DNA of 64,000 nt, taken from contig CM072808.1 of the NCBI GenBank assembly GCA_037013495.1, positions 7,541,319 through 7,605,318 of the forward strand, given 5' to 3'. The notes under the pieces are model-generated. The model had not been told where the DNA came from. It did not search any database and worked only from the letters and a program-made list of their open reading frames with translations. The translations under genes were made by a program, and so were the position numbers. This DNA is from Hippophae tibetana (taxonomy: Eukaryota; Streptophyta; Magnoliopsida; Rosales; Elaeagnaceae). This document shows, piece by piece, positions 1-12,375 of this stretch (position 1 is the first letter of the stretch; each line of letters begins with the position of its first letter).

Positions 1-149
1 GAGCTCACAAAATGATTCCATGTCTTCGTTGCATATTTTGTTCGGAAAAATAATTGATCTCAGTGTAATTGTTCCACCATATGAAAATCATAGAAAGTAA
101 TTGATGAAATAAGACCTAAATTTGTAAATGAACATTGGAATCTTAAACT

Positions 150-2050
150 TTCCATATATACTAACAAAATTAACCCATATAATTTCCTAAGTAATAGATA
201 TAGTTGTTGGCCAATTATTATGGCCATTTACAATTTTCCTCGAATTTTCATAAAAAAAATTCTTTTGATGTTAATATTGTTGATATCTGGTCCAAAAAAA
301 CCTGGTTTGGACATTGATGTGCACTTGGATCCTTTGATAGATGACCTAATTACCTTATGGGATGAAGGCATCATAGTGTATGATGCAAACAAAGATGAGT
401 GTTTCACATTAAGAGTAATTCTTTTATGGATAGTTAATGATTTTTTGGCATATGATAATTTATCAGGATATGTAACTCATGGATATAAAGTTTGTCCAAT
501 TTGTAGTGATGATACTTACGTAGATTATCTCCAACATGGATAGAATATGCATTATATGGGAGATAAAAGATTCTTGCCTACTAGATACAAATTTAGATGT
601 CAAAATTAAAATTTTGATGGATGTGAACTCGATCCATTCTTTGGAATTAGAGATAATACATGAAATTGAAGGAATGAAATTTAAAATACATGGGAAGAGA
701 AAGGTTAATAAAAGTTTAATTGGACGTAAGTTAAAAATGGTGCTAAATTAAGGCAATGATGTAGACCTTTCATGTTATACCAAAAAAGGGAAGAGGAAAA
801 TAAAAAGTATGAAAGTTGTAAAGGAGAAAACTATGAAAGTAAAAACTTTAAAGGATAAAACAAGCAGTGACAAGAAAAGACATAAACGGGTGATATTATG
901 ATACATTTAATAGCTCACTTTGTTCAGTAAGTGAAATTGTGTAGTCCTATATACTTACATTGGATGTATCCTTTTGAAAGATATATGGGTGTGTTGAAGG
1001 GATATGTACATAATCATAATCAAACTGAGGGTTGCATGCCTGAGTGCTATATTGCCAAAGAGGGTAATGAATTATGTTCTAAATACCTTAGCAGTGTTTA
1101 TTCTATTCAAAATCCTACCCATAAGATTTTCTTATATCACGAAATGTTAGATGTCAGTGTTTTAATATCTATTGGTCATAAAGTTCTTATCAATGAGTTT
1201 GACTAGGAGCAATGTCACCAAATAATCCTAGAAAATAATATAGAGATTGAACCATATAAGGAGTAAAAATCCCCAAACTTTTTACATTCCTACATTGATA
1301 TTCCTTTATTTTCTTTAAACATAATAATATTTATTAAAGTTTGTCATTATTAGAATGCACATGCATATCATAAAAAGAGACTCACACAATAAGCAAAGAC
1401 TATGAGAGAAACAGTTACAAGATGAGCATAAGAAAAAACAATTATCAATTGACTGAGTTAATATGAAAGTGTTTAAGAACATATAAATCAATTTGATTTC
1501 AATTTATGAACATGTAAATCAATTTGATCAATATATATTTTGTAATGGATAGATTGTTGATAAAATCAAAGATCATAATCATTCGATGACCAAATCTTTG
1601 GAATGGCTCGCACATAATCCAAAATATGTAGTGAAAAAGCACCCTAGTGTTATCATCAAAAGGTGCAAATTTACCACTGATCAAAGGGATGACTTACGTG
1701 AAATCAAAATATTGGAGTGAAGTTGGTAGCAGAAACATGGAAATTGTGAGCATAAGTGATGCTAACCTGTTATATCTAATTGGATATATTATGAAATAAT
1801 TCAAGAAATTTTGGAGGTTGATTATGAGGTGTTCAAGGAAATGGTGTTCTTATGTGATTGGATGGAAGACACAATCAATATTGGATATAAAGTAGACGAA
1901 TTGGGTTAGGTTCCAAAGATGATAATTTTATCTTGGTCCATCATGCAAAAAAACTTTTTTATGTGCACAATCGAACAAACACAAGATGATCAGTTGTATT
2001 AACAATGCCTTTAAAAGAGTTTTACAATGAAAATAACACCATGGAAGATG
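150..2050 (+). pseudogene. CACTA (En/Spm) transposase tnp2 remnant
   Basis: Decayed copy of the TNP2-type transposase that moves CACTA DNA transposons. Blocks recognisable in order on this strand are: the core TNP2 segment at 220-543 (reads LDIDVHLDPLIDDL, then LLWIVNDF, NLSGYVTHG and a CPIC pair); the DUF4218 domain at about 931-1200 (MYPFERYMGVLKGYV, then a PECYIAKEG segment); and the DUF4216-like domain at about 1570-1900 (EWLAHNPKYV, QRDDLRE, DYEVFKEMVFLCDW). The reading frame changes repeatedly and carries many stops, and the N-terminal third lies outside the window. Family assignment is firm from the order of these three domains. No functional protein is expected. Confidence 0.82.
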
Positions 2051-2299
2051 ATGTACTTGACTTGTTGTCCAACCTTGAAAATTTCACTACTTATGTTATA
2101 AATTTGAGCTAAGATTCTAATACTTCGGATGTTGATTCATCAATATGTATACATAAATAGATTGATGGTACTTACATATATAAAGAAAAACATAGAGTAA
2201 CTTAGTAAATTGCACGAAGAAGGTAATAATTCTTATGAAATTGATTCACGTTTATTGTCTAATATATATGTTTTTTTATAACTAATATATTTATTTTCA

Positions 2300-3475
2300 T
2301 TTTTTCGCATCATGGAAAATGATTTTAATGTCAACATGAATGATCAAGTCAATTATTCTAATAAAGCATAGATGGAGGATACCGAAAATATATGCATTAA
2401 TATACAAAAAGGAAGGGTGGTACAATATACCTAATCAAATTGATGACCAGCTACATGATCAGTCATTTAGATTGATGAAAATGGAGACCATATAAAGGAT
2501 ATAGGAGAACAATATAAGACAATGATTGGTAAATTGGTGAGAACCATAATACCAATCAATATTCTAGACTGAAAAAAATTTAAAAAAATCTAAGAAACGA
2601 AAAATTTGGATGGGTATTATTCTAATACTTTAAAATTAAAATCAATGCATTAATTTATGAAAAATAATTGTACTTGCAATTTTATTATGACCTTTTCATG
2701 TTAGGTATAGTGTTTCTAAGAATTAGGAAAAATATTGATATAGGATAGCAAGTTCGATATAGAAGAACTCTAAAACAAAGAAAATTATGTTCATTATGTA
2801 AGGGTTATCCTAAACCCATTAAATGAAAAAATATTTTATACAAAACCACCGAATTCCTTGCATCACGGATGCTCATTAGAAAGACTTTGTCAATTATAAA
2901 CAATATGATAAATGTCATGTATACTATTCATATATTTATTATTTTTCATAATTTTCTTATAATATATTCAATTAATATAATATTTTTGTATTTTTCAATA
3001 AATCTCTTATAGGAAAGAAGCAAAGAATTGAAAAGGGCATATTGTGAAAATAAATTCCTTGATAAAAGTGGGAGAACGAACATCCCTAAGACCAAAGCTC
3101 AAATGGTAAGGCCATTATACATCTAAATTTTATTCCAATATTTCAATTGATGTATATAATGAATATATTTGAATGAATGAAGATGAGAAAGAGTTAGGTC
3201 ATGAAGTCACCCAGGCATACGTGTTCAAGGTGATGAAGGTGCCTAAGAAAGGATATAACAATACATTAACTGATGAGCAAAAAGTATTACTTAATTTAGT
3301 AGTAAGTTAAATATTATAAAAAATTAAAGTTTTATATAAATTAAAAAATATTAGCTAAATTATTTATTTCTATTTAGAAAACAAATCAAGAGAATATAGA
3401 CAAAAGTGATCTGCCAAATGAACGTGGAAATGATACTTCGTATTACACATTTGGTCAAGATCACTTGTGATAACT
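2300..3475 (+). pseudogene. CACTA tnpA-like (Ptta/En/Spm) remnant
   Basis: Downstream of tnp2, where CACTA elements carry their second gene. Short coding-like blocks separated by AT-rich, intron-like stretches can be read: about 3010-3110 (ERSKELKRAYCENKFLDKSG) and about 3180-3300 (DEKELGHEVTQAYVFKV, then LTDEQKVLLNLV). This resembles the plant transposase Ptta/En/Spm family, whose product binds the subterminal repeats. Frames are broken. Assignment rests mainly on position and general resemblance. Confidence 0.45.
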
Positions 3476-3559
3476 AAGGTCGGCTTCACAATATGTGAGT
3501 CCAATGAAATACATCATGTTCCTAGGAAAAAGCCCAAAAATATGCCACAGAAGGTACAT

Positions 3560-3740
3560 ATGAACTTGATAAATGAAAATTTCATACATAGGACCAATTA
3601 CATAGAAGTCAATTGTTCTTCCAACCCAAATAGGAAACCGGGACCTAGATGGTGGGAGGAAATTCCAACCCATGGAATCTTTTTATGAGCTTGATTCCAA
3701 CTCGGCCAAGCTAGCCTTACAAACATAAGTTAAGTAAATG
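3560..3740. repeat. Diverged dispersed repeat shared with 20860-21000
   Basis: This stretch shares an ordered series of short matches with 20860-21000: a TAGGACC/TAGGAACC start, 'CAAATAGGAAAC', 'GGGA(C/T)CTAGAT', 'CCAACC.AT.GAATC', then a GGCCAAG/GGTCAAG motif before AAGCTAG/AAGGCTA. The copies are old and the family is unidentified. It sits between two oppositely oriented CACTA remnants and may mark their junction. Confidence 0.5.
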
Positions 3741-3889
3741 GTACAATCCATCCATCCATCACTTTGGCTAGTTTTGCTCGCAACAATAGTCATTAATAAG
3801 CCAATATTTTTGTCGAAGTTTATAGTATATTCATAAGTATACTTTTCCATGGATTCTTCTTGAATGACTTAGTGCTAGATGATTGTCCA

Positions 3890-5600
3890 CTAGACATAGA
3901 TTTTCCATGATATAATTTCTTTGTATCTCTTAAATGTACTGCACTTACTAATTCTGTTATAATAGACTAAAGAAGAGGTATTATATATGTTAGTGAAAAC
4001 AAAAGAATAATAATATAATAGAAGTAATAACAAATTTTTTATCTTAGGTAAAAAAAATAATACCATTTCAAAAAAATTCATAACTTGATTCGATGGCCAA
4101 GCCATATATTGTCCAACAACTTCTTGGACTTTGGTAAAATTAAAAGGCACAGGTAGTGACAATGATTGATAAATTATTATTCACCAATAATTTGGAAAAT
4201 ATTGATTATGAATCATTCTATCATTGCTCAATTGTTATATTGTTCCAATAATGACATAGTCAGTAGATGATGGATGTTTCAATAAACATTTCATATTCTA
4301 TAAAAAACTTAAGCGTTATATATAATAAATAATAAAAATAATAGACTATCTACATAAGCTTTAAATCTTAACACAAATGATTCATCAAATGTAAGAAAAC
4401 TTCCATGTAGGGTAGCTATTGGGACATTCTCATCAAAATATTCATCATGTGATGGATGGTAAGAATGCACAGATTGCATTGGAGATATTGAAGCACTACC
4501 TGATTGCATTAACATCCCTAGCATTAATGAAGGTTTAATAAGATGACTATATCCCATAGAGGATATAGGTTGTGTACCATTAGACTGTATGGGTAACATA
4601 CCACTTATAGATGGTGGCATGCCTAGTATGGATGGTGACATACCTGGTCAATAAGACATGCCTTGATTATAGTATGGTGCCATCGTAACATGTGTTGTGA
4701 TTGATATTGCTTTAAAGTGGCAATCTCACATAACACTGAGGCCTTAAAGGAGTTCAATTCTTTTTCTATTTTAAAGTACTTCTTCTTATTGACCATTTGA
4801 GGCCTTTATTTTGGAATATTAAAAAACTCCATATAACCATCATATTAGCTTCCTCCCCTAACACAACTAGAATGCTTGCATCCAAATGCATGATATATTG
4901 TACCTTTATCATGTTGTTCGATTATTTCATCCCTATTAATTTATTTTTCAACTACTATGTACAAATAATAAAGCAAAAACAATATCATACATTATTACAT
5001 AAATATGAAAAAATCATAAATATTTTGTATCAAGTTAAATTACTAACCAACATATTGAGTTTTTCTTCTCCTTGTTTATTCAGTGGGTCTTGAATTCTTT
5101 GTTTTAGGGTCTTTGTTTCTATAAATAATTCAGCTCGAGTAATCGGTCTACCCAATTCAGCTTCTTGGATAAATTAAATAAATTTATTAACCATTTTATT
5201 AACTTAAATTTGAGGGGTATAAAAATAAAAAAAATTATAAATTAACAACTTAATATTATCTTTTTTGTCTAACTTTAGGAATTGATGACTTCCCAGTACG
5301 GTTAGGAAGAATATTCGACATTTGTATATTTTGACCTTCCTTTCTAATGATTTGAAATTCATCCATACATCTATAATATACAAAGTATTTCCATAATTAG
5401 GGTTCAATATAGGAGTGTTCTTTAGGAATTTTGTATAGTTCTTGTTCATTAAGTGGATCCAAGTATGAAAATACATAATTTCTGGCCAATTTGGAAGTTT
5501 TGTATTCTTTCCATGCCTTATTTGCAATCTTGTAACACTTGTTTGCCCAATTATTAGGGACATTAAAATGATTCTATAAAAAACATTTTAGATGAGATAT
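3890..5600 (-). pseudogene. CACTA tnpA-like remnant, minus strand
   Basis: Two minus-strand open stretches lie downstream of the minus tnp2 remnant: about 5563-5204 (119 codons) and 4641-4309 (110 codons, Ser/Pro/Met-rich, beginning MSPSILGMPPSISGM). The position matches the second gene of CACTA elements, and the low-complexity C-terminal part is usual for Ptta/En/Spm proteins. I see no diagnostic motif, so the call depends on context. Confidence 0.4.
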
Positions 5601-6099
5601 AATACAACAAAGATATAATATATGTAATTAATTATAAAAGAAAAGAAAATTACATAATGGTTTTCCATATCTTATACTTTTCAACATTTCAACTTTAGTC
5701 CAATCATTTATATTGATTGGTATACTTGACTTCACAAGTCTACCAATAGAAGATTTCAATTGTTGGCTATTTTCTCCTAATGGCTTACCAATTTCATCGA
5801 ATTAAATGGGTACTCTATCATCTGGATTAAGTGGAGCATTGGGTATATTAGTACAACCCCTTCTTTTCAAATGTCCCAATGGATCATTTAGTACTATAGT
5901 ATCTAGCACCCTATCATCCATGAAATATCTACATATAATGATGAAATATAAATTAATTGACAATTTAAGTCTAAACATATAAACAAGAGTTCCTATTAGG
6001 TCAAATATGTTATACCATAATATGTTCTATCATAAAGTACAAGATTACCATCTTTTGAACTGGAAAATTGCTCAGTTTGTGCAATCATCTTCACACCAC

Positions 6100-8450
6100 T
6101 ATTATGATTTACTCTAACTTTGTCTCTTGCTTAAGTCATAAACCTCGAACCATTTATTGTCAAACTAGAACATGACATCCAATTTTTGATCATGTACAAG
6201 CCATTCTAAAATTTTCTATTATTTTATGATTGGGTTTGCTGAGTTTAACTCAAATCTATGCATATAAAAACATGAAATGTGTTTAAAACATTATATAGAA
6301 GTATGAATTCTTTTATGTGACACTTACATTGTTGTGAAAACAATTAATAAGCTCTGGCTTATGTTCATCATACAACCATTTTTCTCCTCCTTTTTCTATA
6401 ACGAGAATCGATCTTCAATAAGTTTAAATGAATTTTGTAATGTTATTAAAGATATATCAATTAGGTATCATTAATAGTTAAATAAATAATAATTTTATTT
6501 TAAATGAAATGTTGAACCTATCATCACATACTCTATATACGGTTGTGCCTCATTATTATTTACCAAAATGATTTGGTGTACTTTTTCTCATCGAATGTGA
6601 TGAATAAATAATTTCTTACTTCCACAGAACATAAGGTTACCTACTTGGATCATGTGACGTTCTAAAACAAACTTGTGCGTAGGATTCTCAACTTCAATGC
6701 ATCCACTAAAGTATTCAGAACATAATTCAATGGCCTCTTCAGCAATGTAATGTTCCACCATGCATCCTTCAAGACGATTTCTATTATTTACATATTCTTT
6801 AAGGACTTGCATGTATCTCTCAAAAAGATACATCCACCTTAAGTAAGTAGGACCATATAATTAAACCTCTTAAACTAAATGAACACACAAGTGAATCATG
6901 ATATCGAAAAAAAGAAGGACAATATTTTTCAAGCAGACACAAATTCTCCACAACATATTTTGGTAAAGATTTTAACTCGCCAATTGATATAGATTTCTTG
7001 CATATTGTATTGAAGAATGAACAAAGACAAATTATTTATAATCAAACATGTGTTGGAAGAATTGACCTAATAGGAACTAGTAATAACGATTGCATTAAGA
7101 TATGACAATCATGTGATTTCAATCCATAAAGTTTCTTATCAGTGATAGACATAAAATTTTAAAGTTGGATGAGTAACAATCATGAACTTTAACACCCACC
7201 AAACATTTAAAAAACACATCCTTCTCTTTTTTTACACTGTATATGATGTTGCTGGCAAGTATGTTTGATTCGTATTATTTTCCACCCTTGGTACCAATTC
7301 AGGTCGTATGCCTAGTTTCTTTAAATCTAGTCTTGCTTTAATTCCATCCTTCAATTTTACTGGTATATTAAGTAATATACAAATCAAGCTCTCACATACA
7401 TTTTTCTCAATGTGCATGATATCTAAGATGTGATGAATGTGTAGATCTTTCCAATAAGATAATTCCCAAAATATTGATGTTTTATCTCAACACCTTACAA
7501 AGGTCTTGGTGCAGGATCTTGATCTTTTTCACAATCGAAAGGTTTATTTTGGTATCTAAACTTGTGTCCAAATGGAAAAAATCTTATATGTCTTCTATAA
7601 GACATCTTTCTTTTGTGAATAAGATAAGTTACAGAAGTACCATCACTACAAATAGAACATCCGATATAACCTTTTGTTGCATATCCTGATAAGTTCCCAT
7701 AGGAAGGAAAATCATTAATTGTCCATAAAAAGGAACCCCCTTAAGTTAAAGTATTCTTCTTTATCTACTTCATAAACATTTACACCATTATTCCAAAATG
7801 TCTTTAAATCATCTATCAGATGCTGCAAATATACATCAATATCAACTCTAGGTTATTTCGATTTTTAGATCAATAATGCTAACATCATGAATTTTCTTTT
7901 CTTCCACGACCAAGGAGGAAGGTTGTATGTTACCATAATTAGTAGACAATAGCTATATCTACTACTAAGGGAACTATGTGGATTAATTCCATCATCAACA
8001 ATGGTAAGATGAAGATTGCGCATATCAGATGAAAATTAAGAGGATAAATTATCTTCTAGTTTCCAATTTGGAGAATCATGAGGATGACGTAGCATCCTAT
8101 CATCATATCAATTATCTAAATCTTAAGTCAACATCTTTGATGCCTCTTTACTTTTGAAAGCGAGGAATCGAAGGTAAGTACCAAAGAACCTTTGTAGGCA
8201 CGCCTTTCTTAGGTGTTGTCTCATTTATAGCATGAATCTTATGATATTCCTTGCCAAATTAACTAAGAGATTTCTTCATTTTATACATTGAAGATGGAAA
8301 TTCATTACCCTCAGGAAACATATCTATTTGTACATTGAGTAATTCTGTGAAACCCTTTCCAAAAAAACAAGTTTTTGTATTCATATTGTACAAATGAACC
8401 AGTCCTGATATTTTAGTGTATTTCTTGTACTTTGGATACAACGAATTTTG
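6100..8450 (-). pseudogene. CACTA transposase tnp2 remnant, minus strand
   Basis: Four TNP2 blocks are readable in the correct order on the minus strand: the N-terminal segment 8441-8259 (YKKYTKISGLVHLYN then MFPEGNEFPSSMYKMKK); the core at about 8060-7880 (DMRNLHLTIVDDGINP, then VTYNLPPW); 7417-7232 (MHIEKNVCESLICILLN, then KDGIKARLDL); and DUF4218 at 6833-6588 (MYLFERYMQVLKEYV, then EHYIAEEAIEL). Stops and frameshifts separate the blocks. It is a more complete copy than the one at the left edge of the window, but still a pseudogene. Confidence 0.85.
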
Positions 8451-9050
8451 GACATCTCCTAGAAGCTTTTTAAAGGTTTCGGGATCATCCTCATATAGTT
8501 CTATTTCAATAGCATGAAATATATTTTATGTCTGTATATTCTGATAAGAAGTATATAATCCACTCAAATCCTTATATATGTCTTCCTTATGAGTATTATC
8601 AATATTTTATCCATGATAATACCAACATTTACATCTCAAAAGAATACCACTACTGATAAGGTGATACTTAATCTCATCAACATAATGAAATTTCTCATTT
8701 TTACATTTAAGACATAGGCATCGAATCATACTAATTTCATTATTATTATTTCTATGGAAAAATTACGAGAAACCTTCAACTCTAGAAATAGATTTGTCCA
8801 TTTTCTATTAAAGACATTAAACATATTAAATATGTATCCAATCAATATATTTGAGATATTATTATATATGAAGTCATAAATAACGTAATATCTATCAAAA
8901 TATCATATAAAAATAAATATATAAAATCTAAAAACATTATAACATTAACAATATATAATATATAATAATTTATTAATATATAAATGCATGTAATAACAAC
9001 AAATATTTTACATATATATATAATAATAAATATTAATAAACTCATTATAC

Positions 9051-9051
<1 letters not shown>

Positions 9052-9089
<38 letters not shown>
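9052..9089. repeat. (TA)n microsatellite
   Basis: Uninterrupted TA dinucleotide run inside the CACTA element. Confidence 0.97.
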
Positions 9090-9091
<2 letters not shown>

Positions 9092-9519
9092 CATGTACAT
9101 GTAAATAATTTTCAAAAATTTATATCAAAAACATAAATACATAAAAAATTTAAAATACATAAATAAATCAAATACCTTTTTTCCATTTTAAGTTTGAATA
9201 AAAATACACAACCTATATAACACAAAAATATATATAAATAATCAATAACACACAATATAAATTAAAATAAAAAATATATGAAAAGCGAAGGAAAATGGGT
9301 ATGAAAAATTTGAGTATTATGCTAAAAACAATAATGGATTTAGAAGAGAAATTGGAGAGGAAGAAAACTCACTTAACGACACTGGTGGATGAAAGTGGCC
9401 AAAAAATGAGAAAGAATATAGGGTCGATATTTGGTTTTTTATAAGTAGGAAAGAGGGAAACATGCGCTAGGTATTGTCAGTAAATAGGGGTGAGAAGAAG
9501 ATAAGAGGAAAAAAAAATA

Positions 9520-9850
9520 AGATAGCATCATTTGACATATACGAGTGACACTACTGGCAGGACATAGCGTAGGTCCTACATGTCAATAGATGCTACACTT
9601 GGCTTGCGTTAGTTGACACGTATAATCGACATTATGTCTCACGTGTAGCATTGGTTGACATATAGGACAAACAATATCTGTTATGTGTTGGAACTATGTG
9701 TCAACCAACACTATATGTAGGCCATATCATTGGTTCTATGTGTCAACCGACGCTACATGTGGATTGCATCGCTGCACACGTAAAAATGATACTACATCCT
9801 ACGTGTAGCACCAATTCACATGTAGGAATAATGCTAATTTTTATAATTTT
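9520..9850. repeat. CACTA subterminal repeat array
   Basis: The motifs ATGTGTCAACC(A/G)AC, CTACATGT, TACGTGTAGCA and TTGACA(C/T)(G/A)TA recur in both orientations every 30-60 bp. Such arrays lie inside CACTA termini and are the binding sites of the TNPA-type protein. The array is confined to the right end of the minus-strand element, next to its 5' end. Confidence 0.65.
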
Positions 9851-9950
9851 TTAAGTTGGTCTATGAGTATACCGACTTAAAATTTGTTATAAGTTAGTTT
9901 TGTTCAAAAACTAACTTTAAATCCCGATTTAAATGCCCTTAATTGTAGTA

Positions 9951-10384
9951 CTAGAGTATGTAAATGGTTTTAGAGCTATGGGTGAATCAAAAGTTTCTTA
10001 TTCCATATCCTACAAGGTAATTAATTCATATTTTGACTTACTTATAATAGAGCTATAATTTTAATGTCTATAACTTTGCATGTTTAACTATTTTGGTCAT
10101 CATTGGGTTTTAGTTGTCCATTATGCACAAAAACTTGATAGTCAAATTTTGTATTTAAAAGAAACTCACAAATGCATGGATCACTTATAATAAGTGATAA
10201 GCATACTCCCCAGATTGTCTCTCAAGGAATTTTGGTGGTTTTAAAAAGTCAAATTATTTTATAATTCTTTTAACAAAAAGAAATTCCTAAACACTAATAA
10301 ATTGTCAATTTGTAAAATAGAATTGTAAATTCTAAATTAAATTATATCTAGAGAAAGAAAGTAAATAAAAGTGAGTAAATTAAA
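9951..10384. other. Unassigned AT-rich spacer
   Basis: Between the CACTA right end and the first recognisable LTR-B sequence. I see no coding potential, repeat or terminal motif. It may be original host sequence or the decayed U5 end of LTR B1. Confidence 0.4.
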
Positions 10385-10460
10385 CTATAGACGGTGCCCA
10401 TTCTATGTGGAATGAAAGCTGAATAAAACCTAGAGGTAAGTACTTATTTGTAGGAAAGAA

Positions 10461-10504
10461 TATGGGTATAGAGGACTTCATGTACTTTTAATGGAAGCAC
10501 ATCA
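10461..10504. repeat. 44-bp direct duplication, left copy
   Basis: Matches 12332-12375 over 44 bp with one mismatch (TATGGGTATA versus TATGGGAATA). The right copy starts at the base after LTR C1. The left copy is separated from the LTR only by 14 bp of primer-site sequence. Confidence 0.93.
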
Positions 10505-11285
10505 CGGTGCCAAAAACTTGTTGTCTCTTTTGGAGAACATAAAACGTGCAAGCATACACGGTCACAAGTAATAAAATTTGATAAGTAAGTTATCGTTCCC
10601 ACGGAGATTTGTCACTATAGTTTGTTGAGTACTAAAATTATCTCTCTCTGATTTTATCCAAAACGATCGTTGATTGGAACAAGTTAAGAAAAGAGTTTTA
10701 TAACAAAATAAAAGAAATCTAGGATTGTAGTTTTTCACCAAATTAATCGAGTCGAATAATGTTATTTTCTCTTGATTTATATTTTTAGTACATTTAATTT
10801 GTCAACCGAAAACTTCTAATTTTATCCATACATCTCTTCCGAGCTCCGTATAGGCACACCTCGTTAAATTAATTCACTATATTCCTATGAGAATTAAATT
10901 CACCAAGATTCATTACGTCCTAAGTTCTTAAATGGCCACATATACAATTAGGGTATATTCCTATCCTTCATCATACATGTCATTCTATGCATGAGCAATA
11001 TACACAAAAATGCCTCTTCCAAGTTTATTTAAGTGCCACGGATCATTTGATAAAATTCGTAAATAATCAAAAACATTAAGCATAAATAGAATAAACAAAT
11101 CGAACGTCTTATAAATCGTTCAAAAATAATTAAAATCAAAGCTTCATAAATTTAGATCAAATGCAACCCTAGAAAAATTAAATTACTTCATAAATTAAAA
11201 ATAAAAATTACAACAGTTAAGGAAAAAGAGATGAAGAACAAAATAAAATTAAATCATTTTGGATCGTAAATATTTGGCACACGTA

Positions 11286-11322
11286 GAACACAACAGAAGC
11301 CAAAAATGGCTTCTGTGTGTTC
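11286..11322 (-). other. Conserved hairpin in LTR C leader
   Basis: GAACACAACAGAAGCC (11286-11301) and GGCTTCTGTGTGTTC (11308-11322) pair with one bulged base around a 6-nt loop. It lies 80-115 bp downstream of the LTR TATA box on the minus strand, so it would be in the 5' leader of the transcript. The same structure occurs at 42920-42956. Confidence 0.75.
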
Positions 11323-11400
11323 CACAGTCCACCCCCGAATACTACTAAAAATCTCAAACTCTAAACTCCCAAAACTTCTTTACTCTATCATACTATCCCC

Positions 11401-11408
11401 TATTTATA
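11401..11408 (-). promoter_or_regulatory. TATA box of LTR C1
   Basis: TATAAATA on the minus strand, preceded by a GC-richer region with G-boxes. The same position is conserved at 43012-43019 in the second copy. Confidence 0.6.
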
Positions 11409-11510
11409 ACATCAAATTTCTAAAAAAAATACATTTAAAAATATATTTTTTAATACACGCGGGGAGACAGATAGATATGGCGAAAATAATTAAATATTAT
11501 GCGTGGGGGA

Positions 11511-11906
11511 CACGTGGCAACACCTCATTGGTTTCAGGGAACGGGTGCATATGAATCGACTGCACGGGAAAAGAAGTGCGAGAATGTGGGAGACAATGGC
11601 TGCAATGCATGAGTGATCCTGTGCTTTCGTGCTCACCATAACATGCCACGTGTCAGAACATGATTGGCTGCAAGATAAAAGTGGGACACGTGGCAGCTTG
11701 TGATTCATAGAATAACCGGGCACATGTGGATCAACCACACGGGAAAAGAGGCGTGCGAACATGGGGGACAGCGGCTGGAACGGGTCAATCCTAACCGAGC
11801 CGCGTGACTCTAGGAATAACGGTCCACTCGCTATTGTCGGGTTTGAAACGTACGCACCAATCCTAACCGTTTCTTGTGTGATCTGACGGCTCACGTGATG
11901 CACGTG
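11511..11906 (-). promoter_or_regulatory. Five G-boxes (CACGTG) upstream of LTR C1 TATA
   Basis: Perfect CACGTG hexamers at 11511, 11647, 11687, 11892 and 11901. Two of them sit in the ACACGTGGC context of the ABA-response/G-box element bound by plant bZIP and bHLH factors. All lie 100-500 bp upstream of the TATA box on the transcribed (minus) strand. Confidence 0.65.
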
Positions 11907-12331
11907 GATTATGGCACATGAGATTCTTCTCTCCTGTGCAGAAAAATAACTTTAATTAATTGCATTTTGACCCACAAATTTAATTCAAATTACATTTTAA
12001 ACTTTCTTTAATTACAATTAAGCCCTTTTCTAATTTAAATTAAATTTAAACTTTTAATAATTAAAATTAAGCCCGATTTTAATTTAAATTATATTTTCGA
12101 CTTTTATAAATTGCAATTAAGCACTGATTTATTTGAAATTATATTTTTAGACATAAATTTGCAATTAAGTACGTTTTCGATTTAAATTGATTAATTTTCT
12201 TAAAAATATATTCCTTAATAAATAAACAGTAAATACTAATTTATTAAACTAAAATTAACTAAAAATGTGAAGAACATAGCAATTATAATTAATAAAATAG
12301 ATGAAAATAATTATATAAAATACAGTTATCA

Positions 12332-12375
12332 TATGGGAATAGAGGACTTCATGTACTTTTAATGGAAGCACATCA
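12332..12375. repeat. 44-bp direct duplication, right copy
   Basis: Partner of 10461-10504; it begins immediately after the TTATCA end of LTR C1. Confidence 0.93.

Larger units (their letters stand above)
3750..9950 (-). mobile_element. Decayed CACTA element, minus strand
   Basis: A second CACTA-type DNA transposon in opposite orientation to the one at 1-3475. On the minus strand it reads tnp2 (about 8450-6100) followed by a tnpA-like gene (about 5600-3890). The right boundary is placed at 9950, where the strand ends in ...AATTGTAGTA; the complement begins TACTACAATT, one base from a canonical CACTA terminus. The region 9520-9850 just inside this end carries the subterminal repeats typical of the family. 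The left end could not be located. It is non-functional. Confidence 0.65.
10519..12331 (-). mobile_element. LTR family C, copy 1 (1813 bp)
   Basis: Minus-strand LTR. On that strand it begins TGATAACTG and ends GAGACAACA, then continues 14 bp as AGTTTTTGGCACCG (10518-10505). This is the spacer plus the first 8 bases of a tRNA primer-binding site, with one G-to-A difference from TGGCGCCG. No internal region follows. The other copy is at 42164-45848. The promoter side carries a TATA box (11401-11408), five CACGTG boxes upstream of it and a strong hairpin downstream. The LTR is flanked by 44-bp direct repeats rather than a 5-bp duplication. The PBS type suggests an Athila/Tat-like gypsy family. 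Confidence 0.75.

Noticed and set aside
3461..3688. Overlapping 70-codon frames on both strands
   Set aside because: The sequence is a diverged non-coding repeat shared with 20860-21000, where the frames are not kept.
11490..11903. 137-codon minus-strand frame, and similar frames at 45130-45477
   Set aside because: They fall in the promoter region of LTR C upstream of its TATA box, with no family resemblance; treated as chance frames.
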